Below, piece by piece: positions 16,718-26,952 of a stretch of DNA of 64,000 bases. Below the pieces are notes generated by a model. It worked only from the letters and a program-made list of their open reading frames with translations. It made no database searches and was not told the origin of the DNA. This DNA is from Bacteroidales bacterium M3 (GTDB taxonomy: Bacteria > Bacteroidota > Bacteroidia > Bacteroidales > Muribaculaceae). Position 1 is the first letter of the stretch. The number at the start of each line of letters is the position of its first letter. A program made the position numbers and the translations under genes. Location of the stretch: NCBI GenBank assembly GCA_001689445.1, contig LUJN01000044.1:1-64000 (forward strand), written 5' to 3'.

Positions 16718-18055
16718 TTAGAGGACGCCCTGTGCCATCATTGCGCGGGCAACCTTCATGAAGCCGGCCACATTGGCACCCTTCACGTAGTTGATGTAGC
16801 CGTCCTTCTCCTTGCCGAAGAGTTCGCACTGATGGTGGATTTCAGCCATGATGCTCTTGAGCTTGTCGTCAACCTCCTGTGCACTCCACATGAGTTTCTG
16901 TGAGTTCTGGGCCATTTCAAGGCCTGAAACGGATACGCCGCCGGCGTTGGCAGCCTTTCCGGGAGCATAAAGAATCTTGGCGGCAAGGAATTCCTTGATG
17001 GCCTCAGGGGTAGAGGGCATGTTGGCGCCCTCGGATACTGCGATACAGCCGTTGGCGAGGAGGGCGCGTGCATCGTCGCCGTCAAGCTCGTTCTGTGTGG
17101 CGGAGGGCATGGCGATGTCGCACTTCACGTGTGTCCAGGGGCGCTCGCCTTCGAAGTACTGGCAACCGTATTCCTCGGCAAACTCGCGGATGCGGCCACG
17201 GTATACGTTCTTGAGTTTGAAGATGTAGTCGAGCTGCTCCTGGGTGATGCCCTCGGGCACGTAGATGGTGCCGTTGGAGTCGCTCATTGACACTACCTTG
17301 GCGCCAAGCTGGAGGAGCTTCTCGGCGGTATAGGTGGCCACGTTGCCCGAACCGGAGATGGCTACAACCTTGTCCTTGATGTCGATGCCCTTGGTGTTGA
17401 GCATGTTGAGGAGGAAGTATACGTTGCCGTAACCGGTTGCCTCGGGACGGATGAGTGAGCCGCCGAATTCGAGACCCTTGCCGGTGAATGTGCCGGTGAA
17501 CTCGCGGGCCATCTTCTTGTACATGCCGTACATGTAGCCAACCTCACGGCCGCCTACGCCTATGTCGCCTGCGGGGACGTCAGTGTCGGGGCCGATGTGA
17601 CGCCACAGTTCCTGCATGAATGCCTGACAGAAGCGCATCACCTCAGTGTCGCTTTTGCCACGGGGGGAGAAGTCAGAGCCGCCCTTGGCGCCACCCATGG
17701 CAAGAGTGGTAAGGGAGTTCTTGAATGTCTGCTCGAAAGCGAGGAACTTGAGGATCGACTGGTTGACCGACGAGTGGAAGCGGATACCCCCCTTGTACGG
17801 GCCGATGGCGTTGTTGTGCTGGATGCGGTAGCCCATATTGTTGTGGACCTTGCCGTTGTCATCTACCCACGACACGCGGAACGAGAAGATTCTGTCGGGT
17901 ATGCAGAGACGCTCGATGAGGTTGTAGCGTTCAAACTCGGGATGCTCGTTGTAGGTGTCCTCGATTGTGCTGACAACCTCTTCTACTGCCTGTAGATACT
18001 CGGGTTCGTTGGGGAAACGGCGACGCAGGTCGTCCATAACTTCAGATGCTTTCAT
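16718..18055 (-). CDS. gdhA: NADP-type glutamate dehydrogenase
   Basis: 445 aa, the normal length of the hexameric bacterial enzyme. Substrate-domain signatures MGYRIQHNNAIGPYKGGIRF and LAMGGAKGGSDFSPRGKSD (with the catalytic lysine), PAGDIGVGGREVGYMYG, and the Rossmann motif SGSGNVATY. It interconverts 2-oxoglutarate plus ammonium and glutamate, the main ammonium assimilation route in gut Bacteroidales. The - strand gene is alone; a -7 box lies at 18170-18163, giving a leader of about 105 nt, long enough for regulation at the RNA level. NADP preference is inferred from the family. Confidence 0.95.
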   Translation of the reverse strand: MKASEVMDDLRRRFPNEPEYLQAVEEVVSTIEDTYNEHPEFERYNLIERLCIPDRIFSFRVSWVDDNGKVHNNMGYRIQHNNAIGPYKGGIRFHSSVNQSILKFLAFEQTFKNSLTTLAMGGAKGGSDFSPRGKSDTEVMRFCQAFMQELWRHIGPDTDVPAGDIGVGGREVGYMYGMYKKMAREFTGTFTGKGLEFGGSLIRPEATGYGNVYFLLNMLNTKGIDIKDKVVAISGSGNVATYTAEKLLQLGAKVVSMSDSNGTIYVPEGITQEQLDYIFKLKNVYRGRIREFAEEYGCQYFEGERPWTHVKCDIAMPSATQNELDGDDARALLANGCIAVSEGANMPSTPEAIKEFLAAKILYAPGKAANAGGVSVSGLEMAQNSQKLMWSAQEVDDKLKSIMAEIHHQCELFGKEKDGYINYVKGANVAGFMKVARAMMAQGVL

Positions 18056-18162
18056 AAAAAACTCCTGTTTGATATTTATAATTAGGTAATTGTTTTTACG
18101 TGTTACAAAATCCCGGGCACGATGTGGTGCTTTGAGCTGCCCTGTGATTTAGTTTACGGCTG

Positions 18163-18170
18163 CAAAGATA
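18163..18170 (-). promoter_or_regulatory. -7 box (TATCTTTG) of gdhA
   Basis: Reverse-strand TATCTTTG about 108 nt before the gdhA start. The remaining 18056-18350 gap shows nothing else besides AT-rich sequence and the downstream tRNA terminator. Confidence 0.5.
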
Positions 18171-18317
18171 TAACTATTTGCGGCAAATTCCTAACAAAAT
18201 CGCAATTTTTAATGCAAAAAGTTTGTTTTTGTTCGTTTTGTCACGCCTTTTGCTTTAGTTTTGCCGCTAAATGATGCTTTGGGTCAATGTCTGGCGGGGC
18301 ACGTCCCGACAGGGGAT

Positions 18318-18349
18318 AAAAAAAGTCATCCGCTTTTGCGGATGACTTT
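18318..18349 (-). terminator. Terminator of the tRNA-Arg pair
   Basis: On the - strand: AAAGTCATCCGC, AAAA, GCGGATGACTTT followed by a T-run (seven A residues on the + strand at 18318-18324). It lies directly after the 3' end of the second tRNA. Confidence 0.85.
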
Positions 18350-18350
18350 G

Positions 18351-18424
18351 TGACTCCTACAGGATTCAAACCTGTAACCTTCTGATCCGTAGTCAGATGC
18401 TCTATTCAGTTGAGCTAAGGAGCC
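18351..18424 (-). tRNA. tRNA-Arg (anticodon ACG), second copy
   Basis: 74 nt cloverleaf on the reverse strand: acceptor GGCTCCT paired to AGGAGTC, discriminator A, D-arm TAGCTCAACTGAATAGAGCA, anticodon stem TCTGA/TCAGA around CTACGGA (anticodon ACG), and T-arm with GGTTTGAATCC. No encoded CCA. Identical to the copy at 18452-18525. Confidence 0.95.
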
Positions 18425-18451
18425 ATGGTGGCTTGTGTTGTTATGACTTTG

Positions 18452-18525
18452 TGACTCCTACAGGATTCAAACCTGTAACCTTCTGATCCGTAGTCAGATG
18501 CTCTATTCAGTTGAGCTAAGGAGCC
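18452..18525 (-). tRNA. tRNA-Arg (anticodon ACG), first copy
   Basis: Identical 74-nt sequence to the copy at 18351-18424, 27 bp upstream of it in the direction of transcription. The shared flanking GACTTTG at the 3' side indicates tandem duplication. Both are probably read from one promoter just upstream. Confidence 0.95.
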
Positions 18526-18543
18526 TTGCTGTGTTTGCGAGTG

Positions 18544-18551
18544 CAAAGTTA
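18544..18551 (-). promoter_or_regulatory. Promoter of the tRNA-Arg pair
   Basis: Reverse-strand TAACTTTG at 18551-18544, with TTTTTG (TTG at 18573-18571) 19 nt further upstream. Transcription would start about 12-15 nt before the first tRNA. Confidence 0.65.
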
Positions 18552-18695
18552 TACAAAGATTTTGGTTTGACAAAAATTTTTTGTGAAAAAACGCGCTTTT
18601 TTGTGTAACTGCTCTCTTTTTCGGGGATTTGTGATGTAGTGGTCGCATCGGGCAATTTTTTTGATTGGCACGTGTGCTGATAAAGAAAATTTGTG

Positions 18696-18703
18696 TACAT
18701 TTG
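18696..18703 (+). promoter_or_regulatory. -7 box (TACATTTG) of the nuo-atp locus
   Basis: TACATTTG, the best TAnnTTTG match upstream of nuoA; it implies a leader of about 135 nt. No other equally clear -7 box precedes the internal genes, so it could drive a very long transcript. Confidence 0.5.
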
Positions 18704-18844
18704 CATTGCGAAATCACGGCCTTGCGTCTGTCTTGATGTTTGGGCGGTAGCAACGCAGTGATTGGCAGGTATCTAACATGACGTTATGGCCATGTGAACA
18801 CGTCAGAACTTGCAATGAGAAAGAAAAATCAGAATAAGTAATAT

Positions 18845-19222
18845 ATGGTATCAACAGCAATTTTTGGTATTCAAAATTCCACGATGGCCGTGGTTGCCGC
18901 CTTGACAGGCGTTGGTCTTGTCGCCATTGCGCTGGTTACGGCCGGGCTTATCTCGCCCCGCTCGTTCAATCCGCAGAAAGGGGAAGCCTATGAGTGTGGC
19001 GTGCCCACTCGCGGCGAGAGCATGTCACAGTTTAAGGTGGGCTATTACCTCTACGCGATTTTGTTCCTCATGTTTGATGTGGAGACGGTGTTCCTGTTCC
19101 CCTGGGCCGTGCGTGTGCGTGAGCTTGGCGGGGCCGGGCTGCTGAGTGTGGCGGTGTTCTTTGCTATTTTAGTGCTTGGGCTGGTATACGCCTGGCGGAA
19201 AGGAGCTCTTGAATGGAAGTAA
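18845..19222 (+). CDS. nuoA: NADH-quinone oxidoreductase subunit A
   Basis: 125 aa with three membrane helices. The conserved loop YECGVPTRGESMSQFKVGYYLYAILF contains the family's Cys and the acidic FDVETVFLFPW segment. It is part of the proton-pumping membrane arm near the quinone site. First gene of the nuo locus; its last 10 nt overlap nuoB, indicating coupled translation. Confidence 0.95.
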   Translation: MVSTAIFGIQNSTMAVVAALTGVGLVAIALVTAGLISPRSFNPQKGEAYECGVPTRGESMSQFKVGYYLYAILFLMFDVETVFLFPWAVRVRELGGAGLLSVAVFFAILVLGLVYAWRKGALEWK

Positions 19223-19824
19223 AAGATATTAATATAAAAGGTATAAAGAACGAGGAGTTCAAGGACAATGAGACCATTGAGGCCCTCGTGGATGAGTTGA
19301 AGGCCAACGGTACAAATGTCATTGTCGGCAAACTTGACGACCTTATCAACTGGGGCCGCAGCAACTCGTTGTGGCCCTTGACGTTTGCCACAAGCTGCTG
19401 TGGCATCGAGTTTATTGCCCTCGGCGCGGCCCGTTACGATATGGCACGCTTTGGCTGGGAGGTGGCGCGTTCATCCCCCCGTCAGGCCGACTTCATGATG
19501 GTGGCCGGGACTATTGTCCATCGCATGGCCCCTGTCGTGCGCCGTCTCTATGACCAGTTGGCCGAGCCGAAGTATGTTATCGCTACCGGAGGATGCGCTG
19601 TTTCCGGCGGTCCGTTCCGCAATTCCTATCACGTTGTAAAGGGTGTAGGCGAGATTATCCCCGTGGATGTCTACCTCCCCGGCTGTCCTCCACGTCCCGA
19701 GGCCATGATCTATGCCATCCTGCAGCTCTCGCGCAAGGTCAAGGTGGAGAAGTTCTTCGGCGGTGTCAACCGTCAGGAAAAGCAGCGTGAGTTCTTTGAA
19801 AACCATCCGCTTCCCGAGGCGTGA
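19213..19824 (+). CDS. nuoB: NADH-quinone oxidoreductase subunit B
   Basis: 203 aa. It binds the terminal [4Fe-4S] cluster N2: C62-C63 in SCCGIEF, C128 in TGGCAVSGG and C158 in LPGCPPRPE. A polar extension of about 35 residues precedes the core. It transfers electrons to quinone together with NuoD. It overlaps nuoA and is 43 bp from nuoCD. Confidence 0.95.
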   Translation: MEVKDINIKGIKNEEFKDNETIEALVDELKANGTNVIVGKLDDLINWGRSNSLWPLTFATSCCGIEFIALGAARYDMARFGWEVARSSPRQADFMMVAGTIVHRMAPVVRRLYDQLAEPKYVIATGGCAVSGGPFRNSYHVVKGVGEIIPVDVYLPGCPPRPEAMIYAILQLSRKVKVEKFFGGVNRQEKQREFFENHPLPEA

Positions 19825-19867
19825 CATCTGACAATATTAACCCGAAACAATAAACCATCTTTCAGTT

Positions 19868-21496
19868 ATGGCAAATATACAGGAAAAAATCACCAAGCTG
19901 TTCCCCGAGGCTACATTTGAGGAGGGGGAGGTGCTGTTGGTGAATATTCCCGACGCCAAGTGGCACGACCTCGCTAAGACACTCAAGGAGGACGGCGACT
20001 TGAGCTACGACTATCTCGTCGCTATCGTGGGTATGGACTGGAGCGACAAGCTCGGATGCGTCTACTACTTCACATCGACACGCTACAACACTCACCTGAC
20101 CGTGCGTGTCGCCACCGCCGACCGTTCCAACCCGATGCTCCACAGCATCACCGACCTGTGGGCTATCGCCAATCTCTATGAGCGCGAGGTCTACGACTTC
20201 TTCGGCATCATATTTATCAACCATCCCGACATGCGCCGCCTCTTCCTGCGCAATGACTGGGTGGGCTATCCCCTCCGCAAGGACTATGACCTCTCTCCCG
20301 AGGTCAACCCCGTGCGCCTCAACCATGAGGAGCCTGACGATACATCTGTCACCTATGTGGAGACTACCGACGGTAAGATAGAGAAAAAGGAGGTGACGAT
20401 ATTTTCCCCCGAGCAGTTTGTCGTCAATATCGGCCCGCAGCACCCCGCCACTCACGGCGTGCTCCGTTTCCGCACATCGGTTGACGGCGAGACAATCACC
20501 AAGATTGACCTCTACTGCGGCTACATCCATCGTGGCATCGAAAAGCTATGCGAGAGCCTCGCATATCCGCAGACACTCCATTTCACCGATCGTCTCGACT
20601 ATCTCTCGGCCCAGCAAAACCGCCACTGTCTCTGCATGTGCATCGAGAAGGCGATGGGTCTCGAGGTGCCCCGCCGTGCTCAGGTGATACGCGTGCTTAT
20701 GGACGAACTGATGCGTATCTCCTCCCACCTGTTGTTTGCCGGTACATTCTGCATGGACCTCGGTGCGACGACGATGCTTTTCTACACCCTGCGCGAGCGC
20801 GAGACGATACTCGATATACTTGAGAAGACATGCGGCGCGCGCATGATGTTCCACTATCAGTGCATCGGCGGCGTTATGGCCGACCTCCATCCCGACTTTG
20901 TGAAGGACGTGAAGGCGTTTATCATTCAGCAGCGCAAGGCTATAAAGGAGTATCATCAGATATTCACCGGCAATGTCATTGCCATAAACCGCCTCAAGGG
21001 TGTCGGTGTCCTCTCAAAGGAGGATGCGGTCTCCTACGGCGTTACAGGCCCGTCGGGACGTGCCTCGGGTTGGGCATGCGATATACGCAAGACTACCCCC
21101 TACGGCATCTACAGCGAGCTTAAGTTTGACGAGGTTATACGCACCGAGGGCGATTCGTATGCCCGTTACCTTGTGCGTATGGATGAAATCGAGCAGTCGC
21201 TCCGTATCATCGAGCAGCTTATCGACAACATTCCCGAGGGCGAGATTTGCGCTAAGGTGCCCAAGGTCATCAAGCTGCCTGTGGGGCACTGGTTCCAGCA
21301 GGTGGAGGCCAGCCGTGGCGCGTTTGGCGTCTACATCGAGAGCGACGGCGGCGTAAACCCCGTGCGCATCAAGTTCAACTCACCCTGCATGACCCTTGCC
21401 GGCGTTGTCGACCATCTGACACGCGGCGAGAAGATTGCCGACCTCATCGCCATCGGCGGTTCGCTCGATTACGTAGTACCCGATATTGACCGTTAA
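19868..21496 (+). CDS. nuoC: NADH-quinone oxidoreductase fused subunit C/D
   Basis: 542 aa. Residues about 1-165 are NuoC-like (DLWAIANLYEREVYDFFGI, LRKDYDL), and about 185-542 NuoD-like (GPQHPATHGVLRF, YCGYIHRGIEKLCE, GVTGPSGRASG). The fusion is shared with other Bacteroidetes and with gamma-proteobacterial NuoCD. The D part forms the quinone-binding pocket against NuoB. Start 43 bp after nuoB. Confidence 0.95.
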   Translation: MANIQEKITKLFPEATFEEGEVLLVNIPDAKWHDLAKTLKEDGDLSYDYLVAIVGMDWSDKLGCVYYFTSTRYNTHLTVRVATADRSNPMLHSITDLWAIANLYEREVYDFFGIIFINHPDMRRLFLRNDWVGYPLRKDYDLSPEVNPVRLNHEEPDDTSVTYVETTDGKIEKKEVTIFSPEQFVVNIGPQHPATHGVLRFRTSVDGETITKIDLYCGYIHRGIEKLCESLAYPQTLHFTDRLDYLSAQQNRHCLCMCIEKAMGLEVPRRAQVIRVLMDELMRISSHLLFAGTFCMDLGATTMLFYTLRERETILDILEKTCGARMMFHYQCIGGVMADLHPDFVKDVKAFIIQQRKAIKEYHQIFTGNVIAINRLKGVGVLSKEDAVSYGVTGPSGRASGWACDIRKTTPYGIYSELKFDEVIRTEGDSYARYLVRMDEIEQSLRIIEQLIDNIPEGEICAKVPKVIKLPVGHWFQQVEASRGAFGVYIESDGGVNPVRIKFNSPCMTLAGVVDHLTRGEKIADLIAIGGSLDYVVPDIDR

Positions 21497-21522
21497 TCAC
21501 ATAGCTATTTATCACATATATC

Positions 21523-22599
21523 ATGTTTGACTTTTCGATAGTAACCGACTGGATAAACAATCTGCTCAACGGCGTGATGCCACAGTGGCTCACGATTACC
21601 ATCGAGTGTGTCCTCATAGGCGTAGGGCTGTTGTTGGTATACGCCCTGTTGGCATTGTTCTACATCTACTATGAGCGCAAGCTCTGTGCTGCCTTCCAGT
21701 GCCGCCTCGGCCCCAACCGTGTCGGCCCGTGGGGCTTGCTCCAGAGTTTCGCGGATATGTTCAAGATACTCATCAAGGAACTTATCCACCTCAATCACAT
21801 AGACAAGTTCCTCTTTGCCCTCGCCCCCTATCTCGTGATACTTGCCTCGATGCTGGCGTTTGCCGTGCTTCCCTGGGGCAAGGGGCTGCAGATTATCGAC
21901 TTCAATATCGGTATCTTCTTTCTGATTGCTGTCTCTTCGATAGGTGTGCTCGGCATCCTGCTCGCGGGATGGTCGTCCAACAACAAGTTCACGCTTATCG
22001 GCGCAATGCGCTCGGGAGCGCAGATGGTGAGCTACGAGCTGTCCATCGGCCTTTCGGTGCTCACGATGGTGGCATTTGCCGGCACAATGTCGGTGACAGG
22101 CATCGTCGAGGCTCAGGAAAACCTGTGGTTTATCTTCTCGGGCCATATCCCTGCCATCATTGCTTTTATAATATACCTTATCGCAGGTACCGCCGAGACC
22201 AACCGTGGCCCGTTTGACCTCCCCGAGGCCGAGAGCGAGCTTACCGCAGGCTATCACACCGAGTATTCGGGTATCCACTTCGGCTTCTTCTATCTGGCCG
22301 AATACCTCAACCTCTTTATCGTGGCAGGTGTGGCCACGCTGCTTTTCTTCGGCGGCTGGATGCCATTCCACATTCCCGGTTGGGACGGCTTCAATCATGT
22401 GATGGACTATATTCCGTCTGTGGTATGGTTCCTGGGCAAGGCTATCCTTATCTCCGGCATAATCATCTGGTTCAAGTGGACTTTCCCCCGTCTGCGTATC
22501 GACCAGTTGCTCTCGCTCGAGTGGAAATATCTGCTCCCTATCAACCTGTTCAACCTCGTGTTGATGGTGCTTGTCATCGTCTACGGCATCCACTTTTAA
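21523..22599 (+). CDS. nuoH: NADH-quinone oxidoreductase subunit H
   Basis: 358 aa, about eight membrane helices. Signatures: [20 protein letters not shown] near residue 45, and [20 protein letters not shown], which carries acidic residues of the quinone-entry loop. It joins the hydrophilic arm to the membrane arm. The 68-bp gap to atpD carries no terminator hairpin or TAnnTTTG box that I can see, so transcription may run on into the ATP synthase genes. Confidence 0.95.
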   Translation: MFDFSIVTDWINNLLNGVMPQWLTITIECVLIGVGLLLVYALLALFYIYYERKLCAAFQCRLGPNRVGPWGLLQSFADMFKILIKELIHLNHIDKFLFALAPYLVILASMLAFAVLPWGKGLQIIDFNIGIFFLIAVSSIGVLGILLAGWSSNNKFTLIGAMRSGAQMVSYELSIGLSVLTMVAFAGTMSVTGIVEAQENLWFIFSGHIPAIIAFIIYLIAGTAETNRGPFDLPEAESELTAGYHTEYSGIHFGFFYLAEYLNLFIVAGVATLLFFGGWMPFHIPGWDGFNHVMDYIPSVVWFLGKAILISGIIIWFKWTFPRLRIDQLLSLEWKYLLPINLFNLVLMVLVIVYGIHF

Positions 22600-22625
22600 C
22601 ACGTCGGACATAAACATAAGCATAA

Positions 22626-24170
<1,545 letters not shown>

Positions 24171-24225
24171 TGCCGGACGTGAGATTGAACAAACCGATAA
24201 ATTAACTTATTTTGCGCACTTACTG

Positions 24226-24459
24226 ATGATACTTAAAGTCATATCGGCCGAGGATGTCCTCTTTGAGGGCGAGGTTGACTCCGTGATGCTTCCGGGCACC
24301 AAGGGCAGCTTTACCGTCCTCCACAACCATGCCTCGCTAATATCCACCCTCACCCCCGGGACGATATCCTACTGGCACGGGACTGAGGATGGCGCGATTG
24401 AGATCGCGGGCGGCCTGGTGGATGTCGATGATAATGTAGTGTCGGTGTGCATATATTGA
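24226..24459 (+). CDS. atpC: ATP synthase F1 subunit epsilon (short form)
   Basis: 77 aa. Only the N-terminal beta-sandwich is present (MILKVISAEDVLFEGEVDSV, LPGTKGSFTVLHNHASLIST). The C-terminal helical hairpin that lets epsilon block rotation in Escherichia coli is absent. This length is usual for Bacteroidetes, so it is not a truncation. The stop is 1 nt from the atpB start. Confidence 0.92.
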   Translation: MILKVISAEDVLFEGEVDSVMLPGTKGSFTVLHNHASLISTLTPGTISYWHGTEDGAIEIAGGLVDVDDNVVSVCIY

Positions 24460-24460
24460 T

Positions 24461-25597
24461 ATGAAGCGTATATTTCTCATATTGTCAATGATTCTCGCCG
24501 TGGCTGTCGCCCCGTGTGCCGCCATGGCGCAGGAGGATGCTGCGGAGGAGGAGAAAATCAACCCCAAGGAGATTATCTTTGAGCACCTCGGCGACGGGTA
24601 TGGATGGGAAGTGCCGTTCAATCATCATGTGCGCATCCCCCTCCCCATCATAGTACGTGACTACGAGGGGCATTGGCATATCTTCAGCTCCTCCCGCCTG
24701 ACCCACGGCGACGAGTACGACGGGTTTCGCATCGCCGGAAAGGATAGCGCCTATAAGGGTAAGGTCGTGGGCTTTAAGCCCGGTCCCGACGGGCAGCTTG
24801 TCGAGTACCGTCCATGGGACTTTTCCATCACCAAGAATGTCCTTGCGGCCATAATCGCCGCCATCGTGGTGTTTGCCTGCTGCATGAGCGTGGCCCATTG
24901 GTATAAGACCCGTGGCTATAAGGCCCCGCGAAAGGGGACAGGGTTTATGGAACTCTGTATCGACTTCGTGTACAAGGGTGTCATCGTGCCCACTCTCAAG
25001 GACAAGGCACGCAAGTTTGGGCCCTATCTGTTGACAGTGTTCTTCTTCATTCTCGTGATGAACCTGCTGGGGCTTATCGTGATATTCCCCGGTGGCGCCA
25101 ATCTTACAGGCAATATAGCCGTGACACTCGTGCTCGCGCTGTTCACGTTCTTTATCACCAACCTTTTCGGCACAAAGCATTACTGGAAAGAGATATTCTG
25201 GCCCGATGTACCCCTGTGGCTGAAGTTCCCCCTGCCTATCATGCCCATCATCGAGATATTCGGCCTTTTCACCAAGCCGGCGGCACTCACGGTGCGTCTT
25301 TTTGCCAATATGATGGGAGGCCACATGATTGTGCTGGTGCTCATTCTGCTGATATTCATATTCGCGGCGATGGGCCCGGTGGTGACGGGAGCCACAACGA
25401 TAGTCTCGATAGTGTTCTCGCTTTTCATGCTTCTTATAGACGTGTTGGTCAGCTTCATCCAGGCCTACGTGTTCACCATGCTGTCTACCATCTTCATCTC
25501 CCTTGCCCAGGAAAAAGAGCACGAGGAGCATGAAAAGGAGCATAAGCAAAAAAATGTGGCTGTCACTCAGACGGCAGCCGCCACAACTGCAAAATAA
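24461..25597 (+). CDS. atpB: ATP synthase Fo subunit a
   Basis: 378 aa, longer than the E. coli protein (271 aa) because of an N-terminal signal-like segment (1-23) and an extra periplasmic region (about 24-125), as in other Bacteroidetes. The essential half-channel arginine is R279 in ALTVRLFANMMGGH. About six helices follow. The C terminus is a charged Glu/Lys/His tail. One nucleotide separates it from atpC. Confidence 0.93.
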   Translation: MKRIFLILSMILAVAVAPCAAMAQEDAAEEEKINPKEIIFEHLGDGYGWEVPFNHHVRIPLPIIVRDYEGHWHIFSSSRLTHGDEYDGFRIAGKDSAYKGKVVGFKPGPDGQLVEYRPWDFSITKNVLAAIIAAIVVFACCMSVAHWYKTRGYKAPRKGTGFMELCIDFVYKGVIVPTLKDKARKFGPYLLTVFFFILVMNLLGLIVIFPGGANLTGNIAVTLVLALFTFFITNLFGTKHYWKEIFWPDVPLWLKFPLPIMPIIEIFGLFTKPAALTVRLFANMMGGHMIVLVLILLIFIFAAMGPVVTGATTIVSIVFSLFMLLIDVLVSFIQAYVFTMLSTIFISLAQEKEHEEHEKEHKQKNVAVTQTAAATTAK

Positions 25598-25632
25598 TCA
25601 ACTTAAATAAATCACAAACACTCTAAATGTAA

Positions 25633-25884
<252 letters not shown>

Positions 25885-25899
25885 TATCAAGTTTTCACA

Positions 25900-26397
25900 A
25901 TGGAACTGTTCACGCCTGATTTCGGGTTGATATTTTGGATGTTCGTAGTCTTCGCCGTGCTGTTTTTCGTGCTGGCGAAGTTTGCGTGGCCTGCGATTAT
26001 GAAAGGAATCGACGACCGCGCCGACCTTATCGATAAGGGTGTGGAATATGCTCAGGATGCCAAGGCACAGCTCGACAACGCCCGTCAGGAGGCCGACAAG
26101 TATATCGCCGACGCCCGACGTCGCCAGGCCGAGATGCTGCGTGAGGCTGACAGGATGAAGACCCAGATTATCGATGAGGCCCGTGAGGCTGCAGCCGTCG
26201 AGGCCCGCAAGGTGATGGATGCCGCCAAGCTCTCTATCGAGCAGTCGCGCAAGGAAGCCGAGTTGCAGTTCCGCAATGAGGTGAGCACGTTTGCCCTCGA
26301 CATCGCCACCAAGGTGGTGCGCAACCAGATGGCCGACCAGAAGGCACAGACCAAGTTGGTGAACACCCTGCTTGATGAAATTGAGAAAAAAAATTAA
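25900..26397 (+). CDS. atpF: ATP synthase Fo subunit b
   Basis: 165 aa: one N-terminal membrane helix (about 8-28, FWMFVVFAVLFFVLAKFAWP) and a long alanine- and arginine-rich coiled-coil stalk to the C terminus. Peripheral stator arm. It is 15 bp after atpE and 6 bp before atpH. Confidence 0.92.
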   Translation: MELFTPDFGLIFWMFVVFAVLFFVLAKFAWPAIMKGIDDRADLIDKGVEYAQDAKAQLDNARQEADKYIADARRRQAEMLREADRMKTQIIDEAREAAAVEARKVMDAAKLSIEQSRKEAELQFRNEVSTFALDIATKVVRNQMADQKAQTKLVNTLLDEIEKKN

Positions 26398-26403
26398 ACC
26401 GCA

Positions 26404-26949
26404 ATGAACGAAGGTCTCATCCCACGCCGATATGCCAAAGCCGTGTACGAGTTTGCGCTCGACAAGGGCAAGGCTCGTCAGATGTATGAGCTGATGCAGC
26501 GCATGGCGGCCGCTTTTGCCGCCGAGCCGTCGTTGCAGGAGGCGATGTCCAACCCGTTTGTGCCCGATACCGACAAGCGTATGCTGCTGACTACCGCAGC
26601 CGGGGCTTCAAAGGGGGATGCGCTTTTTGCCGACACCCTGCGGCTGTTGGTTGTCAACAAGCGTCTTGACTTTGCACGGGACATAGCGTTGGCCTATCTC
26701 GACCTTTACCGTAAGGCCAATCATATCTACCGTGTCGACATCACGTCGGCAGCCCCGCTGTCTGACGCCGAGATGAAGCGACTTCATGACCTCGTGGAGC
26801 GTCATCTCAAGAGCGGCAAGGCTGAGTTTACCGACAAGGTCGATCCGGCACTGATAGGAGGCTTCGTCATCGACATTGACTCCGAGCGCCTTGATGCCTC
26901 GGTGAGCAACGAGTTGAAACAATTGCGATTGAAACTACTAAGCAAATAA
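26404..26949 (+). CDS. atpH: ATP synthase F1 subunit delta
   Basis: 181 aa. The OSCP/delta fold is recognised from RRYAKAVYEFALDKGK at the N terminus and the C-terminal DPALIGGFVIDIDSERLDASV. It connects the stator b subunits to the F1 head. It ends 3 bp before atpA. Confidence 0.92.
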   Translation: MNEGLIPRRYAKAVYEFALDKGKARQMYELMQRMAAAFAAEPSLQEAMSNPFVPDTDKRMLLTTAAGASKGDALFADTLRLLVVNKRLDFARDIALAYLDLYRKANHIYRVDITSAAPLSDAEMKRLHDLVERHLKSGKAEFTDKVDPALIGGFVIDIDSERLDASVSNELKQLRLKLLSK

Positions 26950-26952
26950 GGA

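Larger units (their letters stand above)
18526..18844. other. 319-bp divergent promoter region between tRNA-Arg and nuoA
   Basis: It contains the leftward tRNA promoter, the rightward nuoA -7 box at 18696-18703 and a nuoA leader of roughly 135 nt. I see no small gene and no convincing riboswitch in the leader. Confidence 0.6.

Noticed and set aside
21505..22623. Long open frame antisense to nuoH (372 aa); similar long antisense frames occur over atpB, nuoL, nuoM, the AmpG-like gene and secA
   Set aside because: All lie opposite strongly conserved genes, are rich in His, Arg, Gln and Glu from complementary codons, and lack promoters or recognisable motifs.
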